DNA of 11,579 nucleotides from CAYMOV01 sp964392085 (lineage in GTDB: Bacteria > Oederibacteriota > Muellerivitia > Muellerivitales > Muellerivitaceae). This document shows, piece after piece, positions 1 to 6,513 of the stretch. The translations under genes were made by a program, and so were the position numbers. Within the stretch, counting starts at the first letter, position 1, and the number at the start of each line of letters is the position of its first letter. Location: assembly GCA_964392085.1 (NCBI GenBank), contig CAYMOV010000082.1, positions 1-11,579 of the forward strand, in the 5' to 3' direction. Below the pieces are notes generated by a model that ran no database searches, was not told the DNA's origin, and saw nothing but the letters and a program-made list of their open reading frames with translations.

Positions 1-331
1 TTTTCGCCGGCCAATCCACCTTCGCCAGGTCCCCGTAGATCTTCCCGACTTCCGGGCCCAAGTTGACTAGGACGACGAAACCCGGCAGGGCCAGGGAGAC
101 CAAGACGCACAGGAGGGCCAGGATCGAGGCGACATTGGCCCGCCCGCGGGTCCACCGGAGAAGGCGGCTGTATAGGGGATAGAAAACCATGGACAAGATC
201 AGGGCCCAAACGAACGCGGACAGAAAGGGTTCCAGGAGGTGAAAAAGCAGCCACAGGAGGGTCGCGAGGAGGATCAGGAACGCCGCCGCCAGAATATTCG
301 ACTTGTTGAAGAGGGGGTGGGAACTGGGCAA
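1..331 (-). CDS. AI-2E family transporter (PerM-like), N-terminal part
   Basis: About 110 codons of a leftward gene that runs off the left edge. The frame opens with a hydrophilic stretch (PSSHPLFNKSN), then a hydrophobic helix (ILAAAFLILLATLLWLLFHL), then LEPFLSAFVWALILSMVFYP and LYSRLLRW, then a second long hydrophobic helix before NLGPEVGKIYGDL. The pattern of two helices with an EPF...PLYSRL segment between them is typical of the N-terminus of AI-2E/PerM permeases, about 350-residue inner-membrane proteins that export small molecules. I infer the TTG start because an AGGAGG lies 5 bases upstream and an in-frame stop lies shortly before it; no ATG fits the frame. The substrate cannot be told from sequence; members of the family have been linked to autoinducer-2 export, but also to ion transport. 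The gene is divergent from the rhodanese gene. Confidence 0.82.
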   Translation of the reverse strand, partial: MPSSHPLFNKSNILAAAFLILLATLLWLLFHLLEPFLSAFVWALILSMVFYPLYSRLLRWTRGRANVASILALLCVLVSLALPGFVVLVNLGPEVGKIYGDLAKVDWPAK

Positions 332-336
332 GAAGG

Positions 337-342
337 CCTCCT
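337..342 (-). promoter_or_regulatory. Shine-Dalgarno site setting the TTG start of the AI-2E gene
   Basis: A perfect AGGAGG on the minus strand, 5 bases before the TTG at 331-329. It is the main reason for accepting a TTG start in this edge gene. Confidence 0.7.
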
Positions 343-387
343 GGTTTGGCGCCCATTAAACCAAGTCGACGGTCAAAAGGCGAGGGG

Positions 388-406
388 GCCGGAACCCGGG
401 TCCGGC
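388..406. repeat. 19-bp inverted repeat in divergent intergenic region
   Basis: GCCGGAACCCGGGTCCGGC has 9-base arms that match at 8 of 9 positions around a single centre base. It lies in the 191-base spacer between the AI-2E gene and the rhodanese gene. It could be an operator or an RNA hairpin in a leader; in GC-rich DNA such repeats also arise by chance. The rest of the spacer (332-522) shows no convincing paired -35/-10 for the leftward gene. Confidence 0.3.
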
Positions 407-509
407 GAAGGGGTCCCAATGGGAGTGGGTGCGGAAGTCTCCCCCCATCGGTAGCCCCGGGGAAGTGACCTTCAAAACGCTTCTGGAAGAAACCACGGTC
501 CTTTAAAGG

Positions 510-515
510 TACAAT
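510..515 (+). promoter_or_regulatory. Possible -10 element of a leaderless promoter
   Basis: TACAAT ends 7 bases before the ATG at 523. No Shine-Dalgarno sequence sits at normal spacing before that ATG, and no good -35 is visible around 487-492. A TANNNT box this close to the start codon is the arrangement seen in leaderless bacterial genes, where transcription begins at or next to the A of ATG. This is position-based inference only. Confidence 0.35.
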
Positions 516-522
516 CTCCGCC

Positions 523-1122
523 ATGGAACAGCGCTCGACGCCAAAGTCCCCGGCCCCCTCGGTCCTACGCCAAGCCCTTGATTGGGTGGGGTTCTCCCTG
601 GTCTTCGCCCTGGTGTTTAACGCCTTTTATCCGGCGGGCATCGAGTTGAAGGTCAAGCCCAAGGCCGTAGTGGCCATCCGTTCCGTCGCCGACGCGGCCC
701 CGCCCACCTACGCCGGTTGGAATACCCGGCCCCCGAACGAACCTCCCCAAAAGGCGAAACCGACCCCCACCGCCCCGTCCGGCTTCACCCCGATCGGCCT
801 GTTGGGCGCCAAGCGGATCTTCGACGCGAAAAGCGAGGGGTTCATCGACGCCCGCAAACCGGAGGACTACGCCCAGGGCCACATCCCCGGCGCGGTGAAC
901 TTCTTCGCCGACGACTTCGACCGGCTTGCGCCCGAAGTGCTTCCCACCCTCGACCCCGCGAAGCCCTACGTGCTTTATTGCACCGGGAGCGAATGCGACC
1001 TCTCGCATGAGCTCGCGAAGAAGCTGGGGCAACAGGGCTTCAAGCGCCTGAAGGTGTTCTTCGGCGGCTGGCCCGAATGGTCCAAGGCCGGCTACCCGGT
1101 CGTGAAGGGAACCCAGCCATGA
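523..1122 (+). CDS. Membrane-anchored rhodanese-like domain protein
   Basis: A 199-residue protein. Residues about 20-40 form one hydrophobic helix (WVGFSLVFALVFNAFYPAGI), followed by a Pro-rich linker (about 60-90) and a single rhodanese domain (about 90-195). Domain hallmarks are FIDARKPEDYAQGHIPGA (107-124) and the active-site loop YCTGSECDLS (152-161). C153 is the expected persulfide-carrying cysteine; C158 is a second cysteine that could form a disulfide with it. Rhodaneses move sulfane sulfur between thiols or bind oxidised thiols. Which side of the membrane the domain faces is not certain. The ATG at 523 has no clear Shine-Dalgarno. The stop overlaps the next gene's start by ATGA, so the two are probably co-translated. 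The domain call is firm; substrate unknown. Confidence 0.9.
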   Translation: MEQRSTPKSPAPSVLRQALDWVGFSLVFALVFNAFYPAGIELKVKPKAVVAIRSVADAAPPTYAGWNTRPPNEPPQKAKPTPTAPSGFTPIGLLGAKRIFDAKSEGFIDARKPEDYAQGHIPGAVNFFADDFDRLAPEVLPTLDPAKPYVLYCTGSECDLSHELAKKLGQQGFKRLKVFFGGWPEWSKAGYPVVKGTQP

Positions 1123-1571
1123 CCGGGGAAGAACGGAAGGTTTGGGCCCTCACGGCGGCCCGATGGTTCTGCGGCGCGGTGTTCCTCTACGCCGGCCGGG
1201 ATAAGCTGGGCGCCGCGGAATCCTTCACGCACTTCGTGGAGGGCTACGCCGTCCTTCCCCACGCCCTGGTGCCGCTGGTGGCCGTCACGGTGCCCTGGCT
1301 TGAGTTCTTCACGGGGGCCGGGTTGCTTTTGGGGTTCCGTTGGAGGGGGGCTGCCCTGGTTTATACCGGACTGTTGTCGGCCTATACGGTGGCCATCGCG
1401 GTCAACCTGGCCTTGGGCATCCCCACCACCTGCGGCTGTTTCAGCGACGTCGGGGACCCGGCCACCTGGCTCACGGTCTTGAGGGACCTGGCCCTCTTGG
1501 CGCCGGGACTCTGGGTCGTATCTTCCTCCAAGACCCACTCCGCCCTCGACGATCTCTTCCGTAGGACCTAA
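1119..1571 (+). CDS. MauE/DoxX-type integral membrane protein
   Basis: A 150-residue protein with about four hydrophobic helices (roughly 9-27, 46-70, 76-99, 115-135). It begins with the DoxX/MauE-like signature RWFCGAVFLYAGRDKL (15-30) and carries a CGCF motif (105-108) in the loop before the last helix. The Cys-x-Cys pair is typical of MauE-like proteins, thought to handle disulfides or electrons during maturation of exported proteins; DoxX-like relatives occur in thiosulfate and quinone oxidation. The ATG at 1119 overlaps the rhodanese stop (ATGA), with AAGGGA 8 bases before it. This start is preferred over the in-frame ATG at 1077, which lies deep inside the upstream gene. The pairing with a membrane rhodanese suggests joint sulfur or thiol chemistry; exact reaction unknown. 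Confidence 0.85.
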   Translation: MTGEERKVWALTAARWFCGAVFLYAGRDKLGAAESFTHFVEGYAVLPHALVPLVAVTVPWLEFFTGAGLLLGFRWRGAALVYTGLLSAYTVAIAVNLALGIPTTCGCFSDVGDPATWLTVLRDLALLAPGLWVVSSSKTHSALDDLFRRT

Positions 1572-1610
1572 TCGGGCGGTAAGAATCACAGCATCAGGCG
1601 GGCCCCAGCC

Positions 1611-3059
1611 TCAGGCCTTCCCCGAACCCGACCCTTCCTCGTCCCAATGTTCCAGCAGTTGGTCCGCCTTTTCCCGGAGGGCCGGGTCGGCTTTCACCCG
1701 GTCCCGGAAATCCTCCAGCGCCTTCCGTCCCGCGATCAGGTGCCCCTGGCTCCGCATGGCCAACACGAGGTTCACGGTGAGCTCGAACCCCAGTTGGTCC
1801 TTCCGGGGCCCCAAGAGCGCCTCCACCTCCGCCGCCCGGCCATGCTGACCCAGGGTGGCGGTATAGGCCAACAGGATCTCCGGATCGTCCGGGGCCCGGC
1901 GTTGGGCCTCCGCGAGGCAGGCGATTTCCTCGTCCGTCGCCTCATCCGCCGCGTGGAGGCCGGCCAGCACCATCCAGGGCGCCGCGGCGTCGGGATGGCT
2001 TTCGCCGATCTCCCGCATGCGCTCCAGGGCCTCGTCCCGGCGGTCGGCCCCCTCCAAAAATTTCGCCATCTGTTCGAGGGCTCCCCGGTGGTTCGGGTCC
2101 AACCCCACGGCGATCTGCAGGTGGTCCCAGGCCTCGTCCGCCCTTTCCAAGAGCCAATAGGCCTTGAATAGGTTGAGGTGCCCATCCAAGGAATCCGGTT
2201 CCTTCTCCAGGAACTCCAGGAACCACCGCTCGGCCTCGGCGGGATGGTCCCGGTGCAGGTGCGCCACCCCGAGCCCCAGGAGGGCCCGGTTGGAATCGGG
2301 GTCCAGCTCCCGGACCCGCTCGAAGGCGTCCTCCGCCCGGTCCCATAGGCGGTCCGAGAGCAGGTTGAAGCCCAGGAGGAGGATTTCCCCCGGATCGTTC
2401 CGCCGCTTGATCTCGGCGGCCATCTTCTTCTCGAAATCCGCGCGCTTGACGTATCGCAGGGTACCGGGGTTCGCGGGGTCCTCGCCCAAACGGACCAGTT
2501 CCCCCAGGGCCTCCAACCGCCCCAGCACGAAGGTGTCCCCCGGCAGTTTTTCAAGGGCGGTCCAATAGGCCTCCTTCGCCTCCGTCGGCTTGGAGGCCGC
2601 CTCATAGGTGCGGCCCAGGTTCGAGTAGATCCACCCCGCGTCGGGCGCCAGGGTCATGGCCTTTTGGTAGAAGTCCTCGGACTTCTCGAACTCCCCCGTG
2701 GCCCGGAAACAAAACCCCAGTTGGAAGCAGGTGAGGGGACAGTCGGGATCCAGGTCCAGGGCCCTCACCAGGATGGGGATGGCCTCGGCCACGCGGCCGG
2801 ATTCCAACAGGGGGGCGGCCTCCTGCCAAAGGGGCCATTTGCGCAGGTACAACCGGTACAGGTAGCTGCCCGGGACGTTCGGGGCGGCCTCCAACAGCCG
2901 GTCCATGGCCTGGACCCCCTGCGTGAAGTTGTAGCCCCCGGGCGGGGTCTCCCCCTCGGCCAACCGGAGGGGCACATGTTCCGGCAGGTGGTGGAACTGG
3001 GCCAGGGGCCTGGGAAGCGTGATGAAGGTCAGGTCGGGCGGGATGGGATCGGGGGACAA
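1611..3059 (-). CDS. TPR-repeat protein
   Basis: A 482-residue soluble protein made mostly of tetratricopeptide-like helix pairs. Clear units include residues 87-107 (GRVAEAIPILVRALDLDPD), 121-141 (TGEFEKSEDFYQKAMTLAPD), 154-174, 236-255 (DRLWDRAEDAFERVRELDPD), 270-289, 304-323 and 339-358. A region of about 190-225 breaks the array into two blocks, and the last 60 residues are charged and helical. No enzyme motif, signal peptide or membrane helix is seen. TPR arrays are protein-binding scaffolds; the partner is unknown. The start is TTG with GAGG 6 bases upstream; the next in-frame ATG is at codon 52 inside the conserved-looking part. It lies 76 bases after the histidine kinase on the same strand, so it may be its last operon gene. 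Confidence 0.85.
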   Translation of the reverse strand: MSPDPIPPDLTFITLPRPLAQFHHLPEHVPLRLAEGETPPGGYNFTQGVQAMDRLLEAAPNVPGSYLYRLYLRKWPLWQEAAPLLESGRVAEAIPILVRALDLDPDCPLTCFQLGFCFRATGEFEKSEDFYQKAMTLAPDAGWIYSNLGRTYEAASKPTEAKEAYWTALEKLPGDTFVLGRLEALGELVRLGEDPANPGTLRYVKRADFEKKMAAEIKRRNDPGEILLLGFNLLSDRLWDRAEDAFERVRELDPDSNRALLGLGVAHLHRDHPAEAERWFLEFLEKEPDSLDGHLNLFKAYWLLERADEAWDHLQIAVGLDPNHRGALEQMAKFLEGADRRDEALERMREIGESHPDAAAPWMVLAGLHAADEATDEEIACLAEAQRRAPDDPEILLAYTATLGQHGRAAEVEALLGPRKDQLGFELTVNLVLAMRSQGHLIAGRKALEDFRDRVKADPALREKADQLLEHWDEEGSGSGKA

Positions 3060-3065
3060 ATCTTG

Positions 3066-3069
3066 CCTC
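3066..3069 (-). promoter_or_regulatory. Shine-Dalgarno site supporting the TTG start of the TPR gene
   Basis: GAGG on the minus strand, 6 bases before the TTG codon at 3059-3057. Confidence 0.5.
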
Positions 3070-3100
3070 GGGGATCCAGGGATTCAAACCGCACTATACA

Positions 3101-3128
3101 GGGCCCCTCCCCGCGGCGGGAAGGCCCC
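3101..3128 (-). other. GC-rich imperfect hairpin between kinase and TPR genes
   Basis: In the 76-base gap after the kinase stop, the minus strand reads GGGGCCTTCCCG-CCG-CGGGGAGGGGCCC, which can fold into an imperfect stem with a 3-base loop. No T-tract follows, so it is not a classic intrinsic terminator; it could stabilise the upstream mRNA or cause partial termination. A TATAGT just downstream (3093-3098, minus strand) resembles a -10 box, but no -35 is seen at 16-18 bases. Confidence 0.3.
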
Positions 3129-3135
3129 GCCCAGG

Positions 3136-5775
3136 TCAGGCCGGGGAGGCGAAGGGGAGGACCACCTCGAACAACATCCCATGGGGTTCCAGTCGTTGGG
3201 CCGTGATCCGTCCCCCGTGGTCCTCCACGATTTTCCGGCAGATGGCCAACCCCAGCCCCGTCCCCAAATCCTTCGTGGTGTAGAAGGGTTCGAAGATCCG
3301 GTTCAGGTCCTTCACGGGCAATCCAGGCCCGTCATCCTGGACCGTGACGACCCAACCGGATCCCGTCCGCCGCCCGCCCAAACAAAGGGTCCCCTTCCCA
3401 CCCAGGGCCTGGAAGGCGTTGAGGATCAGGTTGTGGAAGACCTGCTCGAGCTTTTCCCGGTCCCCCTGGAGGCCGTCCAAGGGCGGGCGCAGGTCCCAGC
3501 GGGCGGCCACCCGGACCCCGGTTTCCCCGGCCTGGGTCTTGGCCGACTCGAAGGCGGTTTGAAGCGCCGCTTCCAAGACCAACGGGCTCCGTTTCAGCTC
3601 GGTTCGGCGCGAGAAATCGAGGATGTCGTCCATCAGGGATTGGAGCTTCAGGGCTTGGGTCGACAACCGCTGCCCGTCGGGGTCTCCCGCGTCGGCCTTT
3701 TCCTTCGCGAGGGCCGAGATGACCGAGAGGGGGTTCCGCATCTCATGGGCGATGGCCCCGGTGACCTGGCCGATGGCCGCCAACCGCTCGACATGGAGGG
3801 CGCGTTCTTCCGCCTGTTTTCGGGCGTCGATGCAAAGGGCCGTCAGGCAAACGCCCGATACGAGGCCTGAATCGTCCCGGACGGGATAAACCCGGTAATC
3901 GTACCAATGGGGGGGTCCATCGGGCGCGGGATACGCGACCTCCGCCGCGAGGAACTCGCCTTGGAGCACCCGCCGGAACTTTTCCCTCAGGACGCCCGAG
4001 AAGGATCCGGGCAAATATTCGAAAAACACGGCCCCCAGCTCCAAGCTTCGGCCGAGCAGGGTTTGGGCCCCATTCTGGGCGTTCCGGTTAAACGCCCGGA
4101 TTCCGCCGGCGCGGTCCAAGAGCATCACCACCTGGTCGACGGTGTCGAACAACCCACGGAGGTTGGCCTCGGATTCGCGTAGTGCCCCCTCGACCCGGAC
4201 GCGGTCGGTGACGTCCCGCAGGTTCACCACGAATCCCCGGACGACCGGGTCCTCCAGGAGGTTTTGGCTCAAGATCTCCACCTGCCGCCAGGTCCCGTTG
4301 GCGTGGCGGCACCGGAGGGATTGGACGGCCTTCTGTTCCCCGCCTTTCAGGACGAACTTCAGGAGGTCCATCGTGGCCGCGAGGTCGTCCGGGTGGATGA
4401 AGTCGAATAGGCTCTTGCCGATCACCGTGTCGGGGACGTACCCCAAGACCCATTCCGCCGAGGGGCTCACGTACCGGAAGGCGCCCTGTTCGTCGTGCAG
4501 GAGCACCACATCGAGCGCGTTTTCCGCCAGGGAGCGGTGGAACCGCTCGCTGAGCCGCAGGTCGTTTTCGGCTCGTTTTCGGGCGGAGATGTCCCGGATA
4601 TTGCAGACCATCCCCCGGACCGGGGGTTCATTGAACAGGTTCTTCGCGGTGACTTCCATGTCTTGCCAGGTCCCGTCCCGGTGCTGGGCCCGGAACTCCG
4701 TGACCTGCACCGCGCCGGGCTTCTTCGAGAGTTCCAGGAAGGCGTTCCGGACGCGCTCCCGATCCTCGGGATGGAGAAGGTCGAAGAGGCTCCGCCCCAG
4801 GTTCTCCAGGGGATTGTAACCGAGGATGCGTTTGTTGGCCGCGCCCGAGTAGCGGATCTGGCCGTCGGGGTCCAGGACCGTGATCATCTCCAGGGCGTTC
4901 TCGGTGAGCGCCTCGAAAAGGTTCTCCTGGCTCTTCAGGGCCTTCTCGGTCTCGAGGCGGGCCAGGTCCAAAAGGCGCTTCCGGTCCGTGATGTCCCGAA
5001 GGATGGTGACCCGGACCTTCCGGCCCTGGTAGTCCATGGACCGGCCGAAGATCTCCATGGGAAATACGCTTCCGTCCTTCCGGATGCCGCGGATTTCGTA
5101 GGGGTCGGTCACGTCTTCCCGGATCTTCCGGAGGATGTTCTCGTGGTCCTCCGGGGGGCTGAACCTGAGGACGGGCTGTCCGACGATCTCCCCGACCGCG
5201 AAGCCCGACATGCGGCTCATGGCCGCGTTCACCTCCAGGATGACGCCCCGCTCGGACAGGACGATCCCCTCGGTGGCGCCGTCGGCCAGGATCTTGAACT
5301 TCTCGCGGCTTTCCGCCAGTTCGCGTTGCGCCTCCCGCAGGATCCCGGTGTCGCGGGTCACGACGAAGACGCCGTCCTCCCCCTCGGGCCGGATCAGGAT
5401 CCAATGGAAGGACCGGTACCGGCCGGGCGCAACGAGGAAGCCCGCCTCGAAGGAAAAGGTCATGGCCCGACCGCGATGGGAGAGGAAGCCCGCCTGGACG
5501 GCATCACGTTCCCCGGGCTGGATCAGGTCGAGGAAACTCCTTCCGAGGATCTCCTCGGGGGTTAAACCGCTGACCCGGGCCGTGGCCGGGTTGTATTCCA
5601 GGATCATTCCCCCCGGGTCCAGGAGGAACAGGGGATCGGGGGAGACGCGGAAAACCTCAAGGAATGGGATGGAGGGTTTGGTCTTCACGGGTTCGCGGAC
5701 CTCCAGGGGCTGGAACGGATCATCCGGGTCAGTTGGAAGGAGATTTAAGGCCGGGCCGGAAGGGATGTCAACCAA
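3136..5775 (-). CDS. Soluble multi-PAS sensor histidine kinase
   Basis: An 879-residue sensor kinase with no membrane helix, so a cytoplasmic sensor. Five PAS-like domains lie in series at about 41-145, 157-265, 285-397, 410-525 and 540-652, most ending in the usual RDIT/RDIS/RDVT-type exit. The kinase core follows: H-box AIAHEMRNPLSVI with phospho-acceptor H677, N-box HNLILNAFQAL (781-791), G1 DDGPGLP (814-820), F-box FEPFYTTK and G2 GTGLGLA (838-844). It should autophosphorylate and pass phosphate to an aspartate on a response regulator, but no receiver domain is fused or adjacent. PAS3 and PAS4 are clearly alike, suggesting internal duplication. The TTG start at 5775 lacks a clear Shine-Dalgarno; a GTG at codon 30 is an alternative. 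It starts 16 bases after the CheX-like gene. The ligand is not predictable. Confidence 0.95.
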   Translation of the reverse strand: MVDIPSGPALNLLPTDPDDPFQPLEVREPVKTKPSIPFLEVFRVSPDPLFLLDPGGMILEYNPATARVSGLTPEEILGRSFLDLIQPGERDAVQAGFLSHRGRAMTFSFEAGFLVAPGRYRSFHWILIRPEGEDGVFVVTRDTGILREAQRELAESREKFKILADGATEGIVLSERGVILEVNAAMSRMSGFAVGEIVGQPVLRFSPPEDHENILRKIREDVTDPYEIRGIRKDGSVFPMEIFGRSMDYQGRKVRVTILRDITDRKRLLDLARLETEKALKSQENLFEALTENALEMITVLDPDGQIRYSGAANKRILGYNPLENLGRSLFDLLHPEDRERVRNAFLELSKKPGAVQVTEFRAQHRDGTWQDMEVTAKNLFNEPPVRGMVCNIRDISARKRAENDLRLSERFHRSLAENALDVVLLHDEQGAFRYVSPSAEWVLGYVPDTVIGKSLFDFIHPDDLAATMDLLKFVLKGGEQKAVQSLRCRHANGTWRQVEILSQNLLEDPVVRGFVVNLRDVTDRVRVEGALRESEANLRGLFDTVDQVVMLLDRAGGIRAFNRNAQNGAQTLLGRSLELGAVFFEYLPGSFSGVLREKFRRVLQGEFLAAEVAYPAPDGPPHWYDYRVYPVRDDSGLVSGVCLTALCIDARKQAEERALHVERLAAIGQVTGAIAHEMRNPLSVISALAKEKADAGDPDGQRLSTQALKLQSLMDDILDFSRRTELKRSPLVLEAALQTAFESAKTQAGETGVRVAARWDLRPPLDGLQGDREKLEQVFHNLILNAFQALGGKGTLCLGGRRTGSGWVVTVQDDGPGLPVKDLNRIFEPFYTTKDLGTGLGLAICRKIVEDHGGRITAQRLEPHGMLFEVVLPFASPA

Positions 5776-5791
5776 TCGGTCTTGAGCGCCG

Positions 5792-6292
5792 TTATTCGGC
5801 CCAAAGCAGGACTTCCACGGGGTATTTTTGGACCAACACCAGGCAGGCCACGTCGGGTTGTCGGCCCGGCCAATTCAAGGGCAGGCTGGGCTTGAAGAGG
5901 GCCGGCCGGAACTTCCCGGGGTCGGCCTTCCAGAACTTGCAGGCCAACCGGTACCAGAAAAGGACCACCACTTCCTGGAGGGCCTCTTCCTTCCCGATCG
6001 CCACGTCCCGGTTGCCGTATACCGCGTCCGATAGGAAGGCGCTGAAATCCTCCGGGCAACGCACCACCAAGGTCCCGTCATGGGGAAGGATGAAATCCAG
6101 CCGCCGTTCCAAGAGCAATTTGGCCGGACCCTCGAAACCACGCCATTCCAACTGGGCGCAATCCACCTTGCCCCAATGCAGGAGCGACTCCTCAAACAGG
6201 TGGAAAAGCTGGTCCTCGTGGGGCATCCATAGCTTCAGGTCGTGGGGAACGTGAAGGCCCTGGGGGGCGAGGTGAACGTTTTCCTGCGTCAT
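5792..6292 (-). CDS. Hypothetical protein, possibly CheX/CheC-like
   Basis: A 166-residue soluble protein I do not firmly recognise. There is no signal peptide or membrane helix. It is rich in Trp and Phe, with segments GTLVVRCPEDFSAFLSDAVY (73-92), EEALQEVVVLFWYRLACKF (102-120), then PALFKPSLPLNWP (130-142) and a hydrophobic strand PVEVLLW at the end. The order of a Gly-led strand, a helix, and an Ala/Glu-rich amphipathic helix followed by SxP recalls the CheX/CheC phosphatase fold. However, the Asn of the family's ExxN catalytic motif is replaced by Val, so if it is a relative it may be a binding rather than a catalytic one. The start at 6292 is preferred to the ATG at 6352 because the 20 extra codons use CCA, ATT and AGA, unlike the rest; neither has a good Shine-Dalgarno. 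It lies 16 bases before the kinase, so is probably co-transcribed and a functional partner. Confidence 0.7.
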   Translation of the reverse strand: MTQENVHLAPQGLHVPHDLKLWMPHEDQLFHLFEESLLHWGKVDCAQLEWRGFEGPAKLLLERRLDFILPHDGTLVVRCPEDFSAFLSDAVYGNRDVAIGKEEALQEVVVLFWYRLACKFWKADPGKFRPALFKPSLPLNWPGRQPDVACLVLVQKYPVEVLLWAE

Positions 6293-6376
6293 GGCAACAA
6301 TTCTTTCAATCCTTGGGATCGATGGGAATTTTGGGAAGCCCAGGAGATCCATCGTCGAACCGCTCTGGACTTGATG

Positions 6377-6405
6377 AGTTTACCTTCGATGAAAACGGGT
6401 GACCA
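6377..6405 (-). promoter_or_regulatory. Weak sigma-70-like promoter upstream of the CheX-like/kinase unit
   Basis: On the minus strand TGGTCA (-35, 4 of 6 matches) is followed after 17 bases by TAAACT (-10, 4 of 6). It would start transcription about 75-80 bases before the ATG at 6292. It sits in the lower-GC spacer 6293-6513, where chance matches are more likely. Confidence 0.3.
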
Positions 6406-6434
6406 GATATTCGCGGCAATGCCCAGGTCGGATC

Positions 6435-6444
6435 AAAGCGCTTT
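6435..6444. repeat. Perfect 10-bp palindrome AAAGCGCTTT
   Basis: A perfect palindrome in the 221-base intergenic stretch 6293-6513, about 30 bases upstream of the weak promoter. Possible operator half-sites for a regulator of the kinase unit; could also be chance. Apart from this, the weak promoter and a short hairpin near 6490, I see nothing further in this spacer. Confidence 0.25.
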
Positions 6445-6482
6445 TTCGGAGGATTTAAAAAAGAGATTAAAATAAACCATGT

Positions 6483-6496
6483 GATCAGGAATGATC
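6483..6496 (-). terminator. Weak candidate terminator after cstA
   Basis: GATCA-TTCC-TGATC on the minus strand forms a 5-bp stem with a 4-base loop about 18 bases after the cstA stop, followed at a short distance by a T-rich stretch (GTTTATTTTAATCTC). The stem is short and AT-containing, so it is at best inefficient. Confidence 0.25.
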
Positions 6497-6513
6497 GTCC
6501 GCTCCCCGCGCCC

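Noticed and set aside
239..454. Rightward 71-codon open frame in the left end
   Set aside because: It overlaps the AI-2E gene on the other strand, has a composition-driven sequence, and contains no motif.
1572..1610. Possible bidirectional terminator between the convergent MauE and TPR genes
   Set aside because: The short gap has only partial GC repeats with a loop too small to fold and no T-tract on either strand.
4495..5565. Rightward open frame of 356 codons opposite the kinase
   Set aside because: The opposite strand encodes recognisable PAS domains throughout; this product has no motif.
6293..6352. Longer start (ATG at 6352) for the CheX-like gene
   Set aside because: The 20 extra codons use A/T-ending codons unlike the rest of the gene and have no Shine-Dalgarno.
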